From the NCBI GenBank assembly GCA_018001695.1, contig JAGNHN010000014.1:1-64000 (forward strand): a stretch of DNA of 64,000 nucleotides, written 5' to 3'. Shown here piece after piece: positions 35,008-44,423 of this stretch. The DNA is from Lentimicrobiaceae bacterium (GTDB lineage: Bacteria > Bacteroidota > Bacteroidia > Bacteroidales > JAGNHN01). How positions within the stretch are numbered: the stretch's first letter is position 1; every line of letters begins with the position of its first letter. The notes under the pieces were generated by a model. The model was not told the DNA's origin. It was given only the letters and a program-made list of their open reading frames with translations, and did not search any database. The translations under genes were made by a program, and so were the position numbers.

Positions 35008-35021
35008 TAGGTAATCTGACC

Positions 35022-36290
35022 ATGGCCGTCATCACTGTCATCATCATCACCCTCCTCCTTTCTGCCTTTTTCTCAGGCATGGAGATTGCCTTTGTCAACG
35101 CCAACAAGCTGAAAATTGAGGTAGACAAAAAACAGGGCAAACTGTCTGGCCGTATCTTGTCTGCTTTTGCCAGACGCCCTTCGCGCTTTCTCAGTGCCAT
35201 GCTCCTGGGAAATAACATTGCACTGGTGCTATATGGGACTGCCTTCGTGTTATTAATCCGCCAGCAAATGCAACTTCGGTTGCCGGCGCGTCTTGACCAT
35301 GAATGGATCATGATCCTGCTGATCAGTCTGATGGCCACCACCCTCTTACTCATTTTTGCAGAACTCCTTCCTAAATTACTCTTTCGTATCAATCCGAACC
35401 GGATTCTGTCGGCCCTTGCCATTCCTGCGCTATTGATTTACATCCTGCTCTATCCCATTATGCTACTCATGACCGGCATGGCTGAAGTGATCCTGAGAAC
35501 GGTGTTCAGAATCCGTTTCACCACGGAAACATACCGCTTCAGTGTGCTTGACCTGGATGAATATGTGCGGGAGTTTGCCCCTGAAGAAGACCAGCCTGAA
35601 GAACATGTCCAGGCTATGCAGATCTTTCAGAATGCCATGGATTTTCGCAATGTCAAGCTGCGTGAATGCATGGTTCCACGACCTGAAATAAAAGCCCTCG
35701 AAGCTGAGGATACAGTTCACGAACTTAGAAAAACCCTTGTCGCATCCGGCTTTTCTAAAATATTGATTTATAAGGATAGCATCGACAATGTCATAGGATA
35801 TGCACATGCTTTTGACCTGTTCCGCTATCCGGATTCAATAAATTCTGTGTTGAAGCCTGTCATTTTTTTTCCTGAAACCATGCTGGCCAGTGATGCACTG
35901 AGTCATCTTATTCGTGAACACAAGAGCCTTGCTGTGGTCGTGGATGAATTCGGTGGTACCTCCGGGCTCGTTACCACGGAAGACATCATCGAAGAAATCT
36001 TGGGAGAAATTGACGATGAATTTGATGTGGAAGACCTGACAGAAAGACAACTGAGTGATGACGAATTCCTTTTCTCGGCAAGGCTGGAGATCGATTACCT
36101 GAATGAGACCTACCGTCTGGATTTGCCGGAGGGAGAAGAATACGAAACCCTGGCCGGACTGATTCTTGAACATAACCAGAATATTCCTGAGAAAGGCGAG
36201 GAGATCAGCATTGACAGGTTCATCTTTACGATCACACAAGCCACAAGTACCCGTATAGAACAGGTGCACCTCCGCGTTTTGGATGAATAA
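35022..36290 (+). CDS. CNNM/CorC-type (hemolysin-family) membrane protein
   Basis: A 422-residue protein: an N-terminal DUF21 membrane domain with about four helices (LLLSAFFSGMEIAFVNANKLK is the hallmark start), a CBS-domain pair at about 200-330 (MVPRPEIKALEAEDTVHELRK; VDEFGGTSGLVTTEDIIEEILGEIDDEFD) and a C-terminal CorC/HlyC domain (FLFSARLEIDYLNETYRLDLP). Members act in Mg2+ or other cation transport, controlled by nucleotide binding to the CBS domains; older hemolysin names are not meaningful. It stands between lptC and ppiD. Confidence 0.93.
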   Translation: MAVITVIIITLLLSAFFSGMEIAFVNANKLKIEVDKKQGKLSGRILSAFARRPSRFLSAMLLGNNIALVLYGTAFVLLIRQQMQLRLPARLDHEWIMILLISLMATTLLLIFAELLPKLLFRINPNRILSALAIPALLIYILLYPIMLLMTGMAEVILRTVFRIRFTTETYRFSVLDLDEYVREFAPEEDQPEEHVQAMQIFQNAMDFRNVKLRECMVPRPEIKALEAEDTVHELRKTLVASGFSKILIYKDSIDNVIGYAHAFDLFRYPDSINSVLKPVIFFPETMLASDALSHLIREHKSLAVVVDEFGGTSGLVTTEDIIEEILGEIDDEFDVEDLTERQLSDDEFLFSARLEIDYLNETYRLDLPEGEEYETLAGLILEHNQNIPEKGEEISIDRFIFTITQATSTRIEQVHLRVLDE

Positions 36291-36357
36291 CACACTGTTC
36301 CGTTGACCTGGCCAAACCAGGGCCGGGAAAATAATTTCCAGACTTGAACTTTCTTTA

Positions 36358-36365
36358 TACCTTTG
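36358..36365 (+). promoter_or_regulatory. -7 element of ppiD
   Basis: TACCTTTG, 24 bases before the ATG at 36390; a TTTC at 36335-36338 lies 19 bases upstream as an imperfect -33 box. The in-frame TTG at 36363 overlaps the element and is therefore rejected as a start. Confidence 0.48.
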
Positions 36366-36389
36366 CAAACTCGAAAAAATCTGATAGTT

Positions 36390-38507
36390 ATGGCGGTAAT
36401 TGGCAAGATTCGTAAACGTTCAGGACTGTTGGTCGTAATCATTGGGGTCGCCCTGGCAGCATTTGTACTGGGAGACTTTCTGAACCCCGGCTCGCGCAGG
36501 CGTACATCCAATGATATTGGCATCATTGCAGGAGAGAATATCACATATAATGAGTTCAATACACGGGCTGAGGAGCAGCTGGAACAAATGCGGCAGCGGA
36601 TGAATACTGACCGCCTGAGCGCAGATGAGATATTTCAGACAAGGCAGATGACCTGGAACCAGATGGTGAATGATATCATCATGGGAGTGGAATTTGAGAA
36701 GCTGGGACTTGCCCTTTCCTCCGATGAGCTCTTCGATCAGGTGCAGGGGCCGAATCCCCATCCTTTCATCACACAAAACTTCATTAACCCGGAAACCGGG
36801 CAATATGATAGGAATATGGTGATCAATTACCTGAAGAACCTGGATAATATGGAGGCCGAAGGACGCAACCAATGGCTGACGCTGGAGAAGGCGATTAAGC
36901 AGGACAGGATCGCTACCAAGTACAAGAATCTTCTTTCCAAAGCCTATTATGTTCCCAGGCAGTTCGCCGAGATGGAATACAAGGATCGCAATACCATGGC
37001 CCAGGTCAGGGTGGCCACCCTTCGCTATAACTCCATCCCCGATGACCAGGTGAGTGTGACCGATGAGGACTTCAAGAAGTATTACGAGGAAAACAAGTAT
37101 CGCTTCCAGCAGGAAGAAGGGCGGGATATTGAATACGTAGTATTTGAAGTGCAACCCTCCGCAGAGGATCAGGCACGTGCACAGAAAGAGATACAGGACA
37201 TCTACAATGATTTTCTGCAGGCAACAGATATGCAATCCTTCGTCAATGCCAATTCCGACGACAGGTATGACAGCACTTACAAAATGGCTGGCCAGCTTTC
37301 TCCATACCTCGACACAACGCTGTTCAACGCGCAGGTTGGCACCATCGTTGGGCCCTATTTTGATAATGGAAACTTCTATGTGGCCAAGCTGACAGATGTA
37401 CAAATGCGCCCTGACTCTATGAAAGCCAGCCATCTTCTCATTTCATATCAGGGTGCCGCCAATGCAGATCCTGCTGTAACCCGTACCAAGGATCAGGCTA
37501 AAGCCATGGCCGACAGTCTTGCCAACATCCTGAAGCTTAATCCTGGCTTGATGGAGGTGATGGCCCGTCAGCACAGCAATGATGGCAGTGTAAACCAAAA
37601 CGGGGGTGACCTTGGTTGGTTCGCGGACCAAACAATGGTGGGGCCCTTTAACGAAGCAGTCATCAATACCCAGACAGGACAGGTCACTGAGGCCGAAACA
37701 GCATTTGGTTACCATATTATCCTGGTTACCGGAAAGAAGGATCCTGTCCGCAAGGCCAGGATAGCCATGGTGCGCCGCGCTATGGACCCCAGTGCCAAAA
37801 CATTCCAGGATGTTTACACCGTGGCCAGCCAGTTCGCTGGTGACAATACAACAGCCCAACTCTTCGACCAGGCCGTGACCCAACAGGGCCTGAATAAGAG
37901 AATGGCACCACAGGTAAAGCGCATGGACAACCGGCTTCCCGGCGTTGAAAATCCCAGGTCCATTATACAATGGGCTTATCTGGAGACGACCGAAAAAGGT
38001 GCCGTGTCGGGTGTCTTTGACATGGAAGGCAATTATGTTGTAGCCTTACTGAAGGAAGTTTATGAAAAAGGCATCGCACCCCTGGAAGTGATCAAACCCA
38101 ATATCCAGCCGCTGGTAATTCGCGATAAGAAGGCTGAAATGCTCATTGAGAAATTCAAACAGGCCGGCTCCGACCTTTATCAGATTGCCATGGCAACCGG
38201 TGCCCAGGTCGATACGCTCAACAATGTCACCTTTGCCTCTTTCAATCTGCCAATGCTGGGACCAGAGCCCGAAGTGACTGGTATGATCTTTGCCATTCCC
38301 ACACAACAGTTAAGTGAACCCGTTAAAGGAAACAACGGCGTCTATATGTTGTTGGTCGATGCACGCACTGCTCCCCAGCCTAAAGAGGATTATACGCTTG
38401 ATGTCATGCCGATGATCAGGAATTTCGAAGGAAAGATCAATCAGCAATATTTCACGGTGCTTGAGAAACTATTTGAAATAGAAGACAACAGACATCTGTA
38501 CTTCTAA
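36390..38507 (+). CDS. ppiD: Periplasmic peptidyl-prolyl isomerase, PpiD/SurA type
   Basis: A 705-residue membrane-anchored chaperone. A single N-terminal helix (SGLLVVIIGVALAAFVLGDFL) is followed by a SurA-N-like helical region, a parvulin (rotamase) domain at about 340-450 (KASHLLISYQGA, HSNDGSVNQNGGDLGWF, VGPFNEAVINTQTGQVTEAETAFGYHIILVTG) and a C-terminal helical part. It assists folding of outer-membrane proteins at the periplasmic face. In the cluster with lptC and an outer-membrane barrel this fits envelope biogenesis. A good terminator follows. Confidence 0.88.
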   Translation: MAVIGKIRKRSGLLVVIIGVALAAFVLGDFLNPGSRRRTSNDIGIIAGENITYNEFNTRAEEQLEQMRQRMNTDRLSADEIFQTRQMTWNQMVNDIIMGVEFEKLGLALSSDELFDQVQGPNPHPFITQNFINPETGQYDRNMVINYLKNLDNMEAEGRNQWLTLEKAIKQDRIATKYKNLLSKAYYVPRQFAEMEYKDRNTMAQVRVATLRYNSIPDDQVSVTDEDFKKYYEENKYRFQQEEGRDIEYVVFEVQPSAEDQARAQKEIQDIYNDFLQATDMQSFVNANSDDRYDSTYKMAGQLSPYLDTTLFNAQVGTIVGPYFDNGNFYVAKLTDVQMRPDSMKASHLLISYQGAANADPAVTRTKDQAKAMADSLANILKLNPGLMEVMARQHSNDGSVNQNGGDLGWFADQTMVGPFNEAVINTQTGQVTEAETAFGYHIILVTGKKDPVRKARIAMVRRAMDPSAKTFQDVYTVASQFAGDNTTAQLFDQAVTQQGLNKRMAPQVKRMDNRLPGVENPRSIIQWAYLETTEKGAVSGVFDMEGNYVVALLKEVYEKGIAPLEVIKPNIQPLVIRDKKAEMLIEKFKQAGSDLYQIAMATGAQVDTLNNVTFASFNLPMLGPEPEVTGMIFAIPTQQLSEPVKGNNGVYMLLVDARTAPQPKEDYTLDVMPMIRNFEGKINQQYFTVLEKLFEIEDNRHLYF

Positions 38508-38542
38508 GATTATACTTCTAAGATAAGCTTGCAATATCTTCA

Positions 38543-38577
38543 AGCCGTCTCAGCTAACCCGGGGCGGCTTTTTTTAT
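38543..38577 (+). terminator. Terminator after ppiD
   Basis: Stem AGCCGTCTC / GGGGCGGCT (with G-T pairs), loop of nine bases, then eight Ts. It sits between convergent genes and is T-rich only on the plus strand. Confidence 0.85.
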
Positions 38578-38578
38578 T

Positions 38579-40753
38579 TTACTTCTTCTTCCTGAACCAA
38601 CGAAGGAAGCGTTTCGAAGGAACCGGTTGGTCATAGATACTGCCTTGGAGGTCCAGCATGTACAAACCCCGTCCAAAGGAGGAAGCATACACCAGCATCT
38701 TCTTCTCATCTACCTCCAGATCGGATATGATCAGAGGCGGAAGACCCTGACCCAGGGGTTGCCAATCCCCTTTTCCGTGACGGCTGATAAAGACACCGGC
38801 ATCTGTTGCGGCAATCAACCAACCTGACGGCAGATAGCGCATCCGGTTTACTGGTACATTGCGCAATCCACCGGATACATTTTCCCAGCTTTCACCGCCA
38901 TCCCGGCTGTGAAAGACTTTATAGTTTATCCCCTGATTGTCGGTCCAGAAACCGTCCAGGCTTACCCATAATTCATGGGCATGACGGGGGTGTATGAGCA
39001 GATCGGTAATTCCGGCCCAACGGACCCCTGCCAGGGTCTCTGAGATATCCTTCCAATCCTTACCTGCGTTCACTGATTTGAACACCTTCCCGGCTGTAAC
39101 ATCTCCCCAGCAAGGCTCGCCGAAAGCAGCATAATATACTTCAGGATCAGCAACCGAAACGGCAAGAGCCACCAGTCTGTCACCCACGTTGATGGCATGA
39201 TCCCTGCGGAAATCGGTGATTTTGTCCCAGGCTTTGCCTGCATCCTGCGAGATAAAAACATCCTGGTATCCTGCCAAAAGGGTTCCATTCTCTTCAGGAT
39301 GAGAAATCAAGGGCCGGTCGTTTCTTCCTGGGGAAGACAGATAAGACAGGTCTTTCCAGCTTTTCCCCCCATCCTGGCTTTGTTTCATTCCGGGCAAACC
39401 ACTATGTACTGTGATAATAACCGTGTCGCTACGGCTACGCAGAAAAACGCCTTCATAGGCATCTCCATAAATACCCACATTGCGCCAGATCCCCTCTTCA
39501 AACATCAACGCCCCAAGATCCTGGGTTCCACCCAGTACCCTGGATCTCTCCGGATCCAGGGCAATCCTCCAAAATTGGGTTACGCCCAGTCCGTCGCCAC
39601 TGATATCTGTCCATGTGTCTCCTCCATCCAATGACACAGAAACACCCCCATCATGACCAACGTAGATATGATCATGGTCCTTGCCTTCGAGGACCTGCAT
39701 CCCTCTGGCGTCCACATGCATCCACCGGGGGCTGGGGTAGCGATTGCTGCTGATAACATTGAATTGCCGTCCCCCATCCAGCGAACGGTGCATCAGAACA
39801 CCTCCTGCGTATAGAACCGACGTGTCGTGGCGGCCGACATCAAACTCCATTTTCCAGCCATCCACGTTCACCTGCCAGGGCGAATGCGTGCCGCGGGTAG
39901 CAAAGGTTTTTCCTCCGTCTGAGGAGTGCGAGACAACGATACCCCGCTGACTTTCTGTGGAATACAGAGCCCATATATGTCCGCCGTACCGCGGATGAAC
40001 AGCAAGAGCCACCCGGTGAATGCGCTCCCCCTCTGGCGCATCCATAAGATGATTGTCCCAACTTCTGCCTTCATCACTGCTATACCAGAAAGACTGTCCA
40101 CCCAGATAAAGAACATCCGGGTTTCCGGGATCAAGCTCCATATCATACAGCTTTTCACCAGGTGTTGAGAGAATAGAAGTCCAGTTTTGGCCGGCATCCC
40201 AGCTTCGCATCAGCTCAGAACCGGCACCTTCATGTAGCAAGGCGTAGATAGTGCCAGGATGCAAAGGATGCATGATGAGCTTACGAACACTGACTTTTCT
40301 GCCCTGAAAGGCCTCAGGATCAAACGTCAGACCGGTGGGTTTCCAATGAGTGCCTTCATCTTCACTGACCCAAACACCTAGGCCATATTGACGGTTATAA
40401 GATGTTGTTCCGGTACCCATATAATAACGCCCTGGAGCAAAAGGATCTGCAACGATACTTCCTACACCGGTTACCAACGGAAGCTGACCATCAGTAAGGT
40501 TTTCCCAATGGATACCTCCGTCACGTGTCCGAAACAGACCGCCGGTATTGCTGCCGGCGAACAGAAACAAGGGATTGGCAGGATTGACATATAAGCCTTG
40601 TATCAGGCCCATCCCGTTAGCGCATAAACCTTCCTGCTTAAAAGCAGGAAGATGCTGAGGCCCCAGCCATTTCCAGTTGGGCATGTCCTGCTGTCCATAA
40701 CTGACTGTAACGGTCAGGGTAAGATAAAGTAACGAGAATATTTTTGAACGCAT
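38579..40753 (-). CDS. Exported sialidase-fold (BNR/Asp-box) repeat protein
   Basis: A 724-residue protein with signal peptide (IFSLLYLTLTVTVSYGQ). The rest consists of beta-propeller repeats with at least eight Asp-box motifs (S/T-x-D-x-G-x-x-W/F), e.g. RTRDGGIHW, VSEDEGTHW, SSDEGRSW, SSDGGKTF, SLDGGDTW, SQDGGKSW, SRDGGESW. This fold occurs in sialidases, VPS10-like and photosystem-assembly proteins; no catalytic arginine triad could be identified, so an enzymatic role is not supported. It has no T9SS sorting domain. The basic tail (RFLRWFRKKK) is unusual. The gene ends just after the ppiD terminator. Confidence 0.87.
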   Translation of the reverse strand: MRSKIFSLLYLTLTVTVSYGQQDMPNWKWLGPQHLPAFKQEGLCANGMGLIQGLYVNPANPLFLFAGSNTGGLFRTRDGGIHWENLTDGQLPLVTGVGSIVADPFAPGRYYMGTGTTSYNRQYGLGVWVSEDEGTHWKPTGLTFDPEAFQGRKVSVRKLIMHPLHPGTIYALLHEGAGSELMRSWDAGQNWTSILSTPGEKLYDMELDPGNPDVLYLGGQSFWYSSDEGRSWDNHLMDAPEGERIHRVALAVHPRYGGHIWALYSTESQRGIVVSHSSDGGKTFATRGTHSPWQVNVDGWKMEFDVGRHDTSVLYAGGVLMHRSLDGGRQFNVISSNRYPSPRWMHVDARGMQVLEGKDHDHIYVGHDGGVSVSLDGGDTWTDISGDGLGVTQFWRIALDPERSRVLGGTQDLGALMFEEGIWRNVGIYGDAYEGVFLRSRSDTVIITVHSGLPGMKQSQDGGKSWKDLSYLSSPGRNDRPLISHPEENGTLLAGYQDVFISQDAGKAWDKITDFRRDHAINVGDRLVALAVSVADPEVYYAAFGEPCWGDVTAGKVFKSVNAGKDWKDISETLAGVRWAGITDLLIHPRHAHELWVSLDGFWTDNQGINYKVFHSRDGGESWENVSGGLRNVPVNRMRYLPSGWLIAATDAGVFISRHGKGDWQPLGQGLPPLIISDLEVDEKKMLVYASSFGRGLYMLDLQGSIYDQPVPSKRFLRWFRKKK

Positions 40754-40759
40754 TGAAGT

Positions 40760-42019
40760 CTACAATAGGTTGAGCCGGTATGTATCCAACCTGATGAAAA
40801 CGAATAGCATAAGTGTAAACGCCCACAGTGAGGAACCTCCATAACTGATATAAGGTAACGGAATCCCGATGACAGGAATGAGACCAATGGTCATACCGAT
40901 ATTGATGGCAAAATGGAAAAACAATATCGAAGCCACGGAATAGCCGTAGACACGGCTGAAGACAGACCTTTGCCGCTCTGCCTGCCCCAGCAGGCGGGTG
41001 AACAGCCAGAGGAAGAGGATCAACAGGAGACTGGACCCCAAAAATCCCCATTCTTCGCCTACTGTACAAAAAATGAAGTCAGTACTCTGCTCCGGCACGA
41101 AATTATATTTCGTCTGGGTTCCCTGTAAGAATCCCTTACCAACCCAACCTCCGGATCCAATGGCTATTTTGGATTGATGAACATTATAGCCGGCACCTTT
41201 CAGGTCCGTTTTCTGACCCAGCAATACCTCGATGCGGCTACGCTGATGCTCCTTCAGGATTTCATGGAAAGCATAGTCCACCGTGAAGACAAATCCGGCA
41301 GAACCCACAAACATCCATAGAAGAACCCATAATATGCGTTTGTTCCGCTTCATCATCATGTATGTACCTAAACCAAGCAGTGCCAGGCCGATCAGGATAA
41401 TGATCTTATCCACCAGCAGTGTCACAATAAAAAGGAAAATGGCAATGAATCCGAACAATAAGATGTTGCCGGACAACCCTTCGCGGTAAAGCACCAGGAA
41501 AAAGGACAGGAATACCAAAGCTGAGCCTGTATCATGTTGCAGCAATGTCAGGGCTGCAGGGAGTCCAATAATCAAGGCCACGGTCAGTCGAGTCTGCAGA
41601 CTGTCCATCCGGACATTTAACCCTCCAAGGAAACGGGATAAAGCCAGGGCCGTTCCTATTTTCGCAAATTCTGAGGGCTGCAGTCCGACATTTCCGAAAC
41701 CAAGCCATGATTTAGAGCCCGATACTTCTTTCCCGAACAGTAACACGGCAATCAGGGCGAGAATGGTTATGGCATATATCACATAAGCGAACGCATTAAA
41801 AAACTTGGGATCCGTGAGCATTACCAGGAGGATGATGAGCAGGGAGGAAGCGATCCAAACCAGCTGACGGCCATGGTTACGGGTCATATCCAGGAGGTAG
41901 CTGTGCTGTTCACTGTAGACGGCCGAATAGATATTCAGCCATCCCAGGATCACCAGCACGGCATACAATCCGATCAGGATCCAGTCGGTGCTACTCGATA
42001 TGTTCTGCCGTGTTCTCAA
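40760..42019 (-). CDS. rodA: Peptidoglycan glycosyltransferase RodA
   Basis: A 419-residue SEDS-family membrane protein with ten helices that polymerises lipid II for side-wall growth. Signatures: KSWLGFGNVGLQPSEFAKIGTALALSRFL, the loop GKGFLQGTQTKYNFVPEQSTDFIFCTVGEEWGF and the end IGLIPVIGIPLPYISYGGSSL. It overlaps its partner mrdA by 29 bases, the common mrdA-rodA pairing. The mreBCD genes, often upstream in this phylum, are not next to it here. Confidence 0.97.
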   Translation of the reverse strand: MRTRQNISSSTDWILIGLYAVLVILGWLNIYSAVYSEQHSYLLDMTRNHGRQLVWIASSLLIILLVMLTDPKFFNAFAYVIYAITILALIAVLLFGKEVSGSKSWLGFGNVGLQPSEFAKIGTALALSRFLGGLNVRMDSLQTRLTVALIIGLPAALTLLQHDTGSALVFLSFFLVLYREGLSGNILLFGFIAIFLFIVTLLVDKIIILIGLALLGLGTYMMMKRNKRILWVLLWMFVGSAGFVFTVDYAFHEILKEHQRSRIEVLLGQKTDLKGAGYNVHQSKIAIGSGGWVGKGFLQGTQTKYNFVPEQSTDFIFCTVGEEWGFLGSSLLLILFLWLFTRLLGQAERQRSVFSRVYGYSVASILFFHFAINIGMTIGLIPVIGIPLPYISYGGSSLWAFTLMLFVFIRLDTYRLNLL

Positions 42020-43829
42020 TTTCGATCAGTTTAAAATCCAATATCCGCTGCTCCTTCAAGGTATCACTGATGCTGCGGTTCAGGTATTTTTCGATCATCA
42101 GGCTGGCGATGGGTGCAGCCCATGTCCCGCCAAAACCGGCATTTTCCACATACACAACAATGGCAATCTTTGGATTGTCCTTGGGGGCAAAAGCGAAGAA
42201 TCCGGAATGGTCTTCCCCATGAGGGTTTTGCACTGTTCCGGTCTTCCCGCAGACACTGATGCCTTCAATGCGTGCACGTGCTGCCGTCCCTCCTGCTTCT
42301 GATACAACACTTTCCATGGCATCAGCCACAATGTCAAAGTAATGTCTGGAAACGCCGCTTTCATGTTTCTCCAGCAACTCTGGCCGGGGATAATCTTCTC
42401 CTTTGACTTCTTTAAGAAGATGTGGTGTGTGATAATAACCCCTGTTGGCAATCAGAGCAGCCAGGTTGGCCATTTGCAGCGGAACGACTTGTACTTCTCC
42501 CTGACCGATACTGTTTGAATAAATCGTACTGAAGGCCCAGCGATGGGATCCGTACCAGCGGTCATAAAAGGCCACATCTGGCATAAAACCAGGCTGTTCC
42601 GATGGAATATCAATGCCTAGCTTATGTCCCAGCCCAAATTTTGTTACCATAGCATGCCAAAGCCTGAGTCCATCCTCAGCATCCCTGTAGATATTCGAAC
42701 TCTTTCCGGATTGGATGATACGTCTGTAGACTGAATAGAAATATGGGTTACAGGAGTATTGTATGGCACGGTGTACATCATAGGCCGGCGGATGATCGTG
42801 ACAGTTTACAAGGCTGCGGTTGCAGGGAAATCCCGTTGATGGTTGGATAGCGCCCATTTCCAAGCCAACCAGTGCCTGTACAATTTTAAAAATACTACCA
42901 GGGGAATAGTTTGCCATCAAAGCCCTGTTAAACAAGGGTTTGATGGGATCTTCCATCAGTGTCTGATAGTTAGTTCCCCGGATACGCCCTACCAAAAGGT
43001 TAGGGTCATAGGCTGGTGCACTGACCATGGCAAGGATCTCACCCGTTGCAGGCTCGATCGCCACGATACTACCCACCTTATGGGCCATCAGCTTCTCTCC
43101 GAATGCCTGCAATTCTGCATCCAGGGTCAGTACAATGTCGCTCCCTTTAACGGCAGTTGTATCGTACTTCCCTTCCTGAAAACGCCCAACTTCACGGTTG
43201 TGTACATCTACCATAATCAGTTTGGATCCCTTGCGCCCCCGGAGCAGATTCTCATAACTTTTCTCGATCCCGCTAATCCCAATGTAATCTCCGGAGCGAT
43301 AGTAAGGGTCTTTCTCAGTGATACGCTGGCTCACCTCTCCGACATACCCAAGGACATGGGCTGCCATGGGCTGGGGATAGCTCCGCAGGGTACGTGGTTG
43401 CACAAAAAAGCCCGGGAATTGATAAAGTTTTTCTTCCAGAAAACCAAAAGCCTCCTTGGATAGTTGGTTAACAAAGGCCGAAGGTTTGAAATAGGAATAC
43501 TCACGCGCTGTCTGTAACCTTGACCGCACTTCTTCCACCGTTATTCCCGTCAGGTTGCATAATTCCGTTGTATCGAAATCCTTTACCTGCCCTGGTATAA
43601 CCATGAGGTCATAGGCTGCTTCGTTGTACACCAATAAATCGCCATGCCGGTCATATACCAGTCCGCGTGCCGGATAAATGGTCATGTTACGCAGCACATT
43701 GCTTTGAGCGTAAACAACATAGCTGTCGTCAACCACCTGCAGATAGAATAGACGCATGATATAAATCAGCCCTATCAGGAGGAAACCTCCCGTGATGATG
43801 AACCTGCGGTTGGCATACACATTCTTCAT
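41991..43829 (-). CDS. mrdA: Penicillin-binding protein 2 (elongasome transpeptidase)
   Basis: A 612-residue class B penicillin-binding protein: N-terminal anchor (FIITGGFLLIGLIYIMRLFYL), a pedestal domain (RNMTIYPARGLVYDRHGDLL) and the transpeptidase domain with the SxxK motif at Ser312-Lys315 (SPGSIFK), SxN as SCN (IQYSCNPYF) and KTG (CGKTGTVQNP). It crosslinks the glycan strands made by RodA during cell elongation. The gene overlaps rodA. The start after the anchor is clear; a lipoprotein gene lies 27 bases upstream. Confidence 0.97.
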   Translation of the reverse strand: MKNVYANRRFIITGGFLLIGLIYIMRLFYLQVVDDSYVVYAQSNVLRNMTIYPARGLVYDRHGDLLVYNEAAYDLMVIPGQVKDFDTTELCNLTGITVEEVRSRLQTAREYSYFKPSAFVNQLSKEAFGFLEEKLYQFPGFFVQPRTLRSYPQPMAAHVLGYVGEVSQRITEKDPYYRSGDYIGISGIEKSYENLLRGRKGSKLIMVDVHNREVGRFQEGKYDTTAVKGSDIVLTLDAELQAFGEKLMAHKVGSIVAIEPATGEILAMVSAPAYDPNLLVGRIRGTNYQTLMEDPIKPLFNRALMANYSPGSIFKIVQALVGLEMGAIQPSTGFPCNRSLVNCHDHPPAYDVHRAIQYSCNPYFYSVYRRIIQSGKSSNIYRDAEDGLRLWHAMVTKFGLGHKLGIDIPSEQPGFMPDVAFYDRWYGSHRWAFSTIYSNSIGQGEVQVVPLQMANLAALIANRGYYHTPHLLKEVKGEDYPRPELLEKHESGVSRHYFDIVADAMESVVSEAGGTAARARIEGISVCGKTGTVQNPHGEDHSGFFAFAPKDNPKIAIVVYVENAGFGGTWAAPIASLMIEKYLNRSISDTLKEQRILDFKLIEIENTAEHIE

Positions 43830-43856
43830 GCTATTGGGGCTGTCATTTTTATGCCA

Positions 43857-44369
43857 TCAGGGCTTCCTGATGATAATGTCCGGCGTCATGATGGTGTCGC
43901 TGTGGTGCAGCGCTCTGTCAACTATAAAAGCACTGAACCTGATCGTGTCATACGGAGAGGAAAAATTGTTGATGTATAGCTCCACCTGGATATCGCCCTT
44001 CAGTGGCTTATTTCCGTCGCCTTCCCAAAGGGGCGGTATGCGGGAATTGTTTGTAAATGGCAGATTAACAGCTATATATTCACCCTGTTGCTTTTCATAA
44101 TAGGTGATGAAGAAGTTATAATAATACATGCTGGCGGTATCGTAGGGCGGCTGGATTTCCTGACTACCCAGACCAATATCACCATCTCCATCGGTAAAAG
44201 AGATGACGAGCAGGCCCTTGTCATCATAACCTAATCCGTTGTTGATCTTGGAAAAGGATTTAAACTCGATGCGAGGAATATCCGGGTAATCCTCTTTCTT
44301 GATGCAGGACACCAGCAGGCTAGAGATAACTAACACGAACAGTCCGTATGAGATGGTCTTGTTCAGCAT
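43857..44369 (-). CDS. Hypothetical lipoprotein upstream of mrdA
   Basis: A 170-residue protein with a lipoprotein signal (lipobox LLVSC, cysteine at residue 22). The mature part is beta-rich with a DGDGDIGLG run that may bind calcium, followed by PYDTASMYYYNFFITYYEKQQG. I do not recognise a named family. It is 27 bases upstream of mrdA on the same strand, so it is probably co-transcribed with the elongasome genes, though a functional link is not shown. Confidence 0.8.
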   Translation of the reverse strand: MLNKTISYGLFVLVISSLLVSCIKKEDYPDIPRIEFKSFSKINNGLGYDDKGLLVISFTDGDGDIGLGSQEIQPPYDTASMYYYNFFITYYEKQQGEYIAVNLPFTNNSRIPPLWEGDGNKPLKGDIQVELYINNFSSPYDTIRFSAFIVDRALHHSDTIMTPDIIIRKP

Positions 44370-44423
44370 ACCACAAAGTTACGCATTATGCAGCATGACA
44401 AAGGAATCACAGTTCCGGTTTTT

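Noticed and set aside
36420-37433. A 337-codon minus-strand open frame inside ppiD
   Set aside because: It lies entirely antisense to a gene with clear PpiD domains, has low-complexity His/Leu-rich sequence and no family motif; it is a shadow of the coding strand.
38579-40753. Functional sialidase
   Set aside because: The Asp-box fold is clear, but I could not find the catalytic arginine triad, tyrosine and aspartate arrangement, so no enzyme activity is claimed.
42843-43463. A 206-codon plus-strand frame antisense to mrdA
   Set aside because: Overlaps the transpeptidase and pedestal coding region completely; composition shows no protein-like domain.
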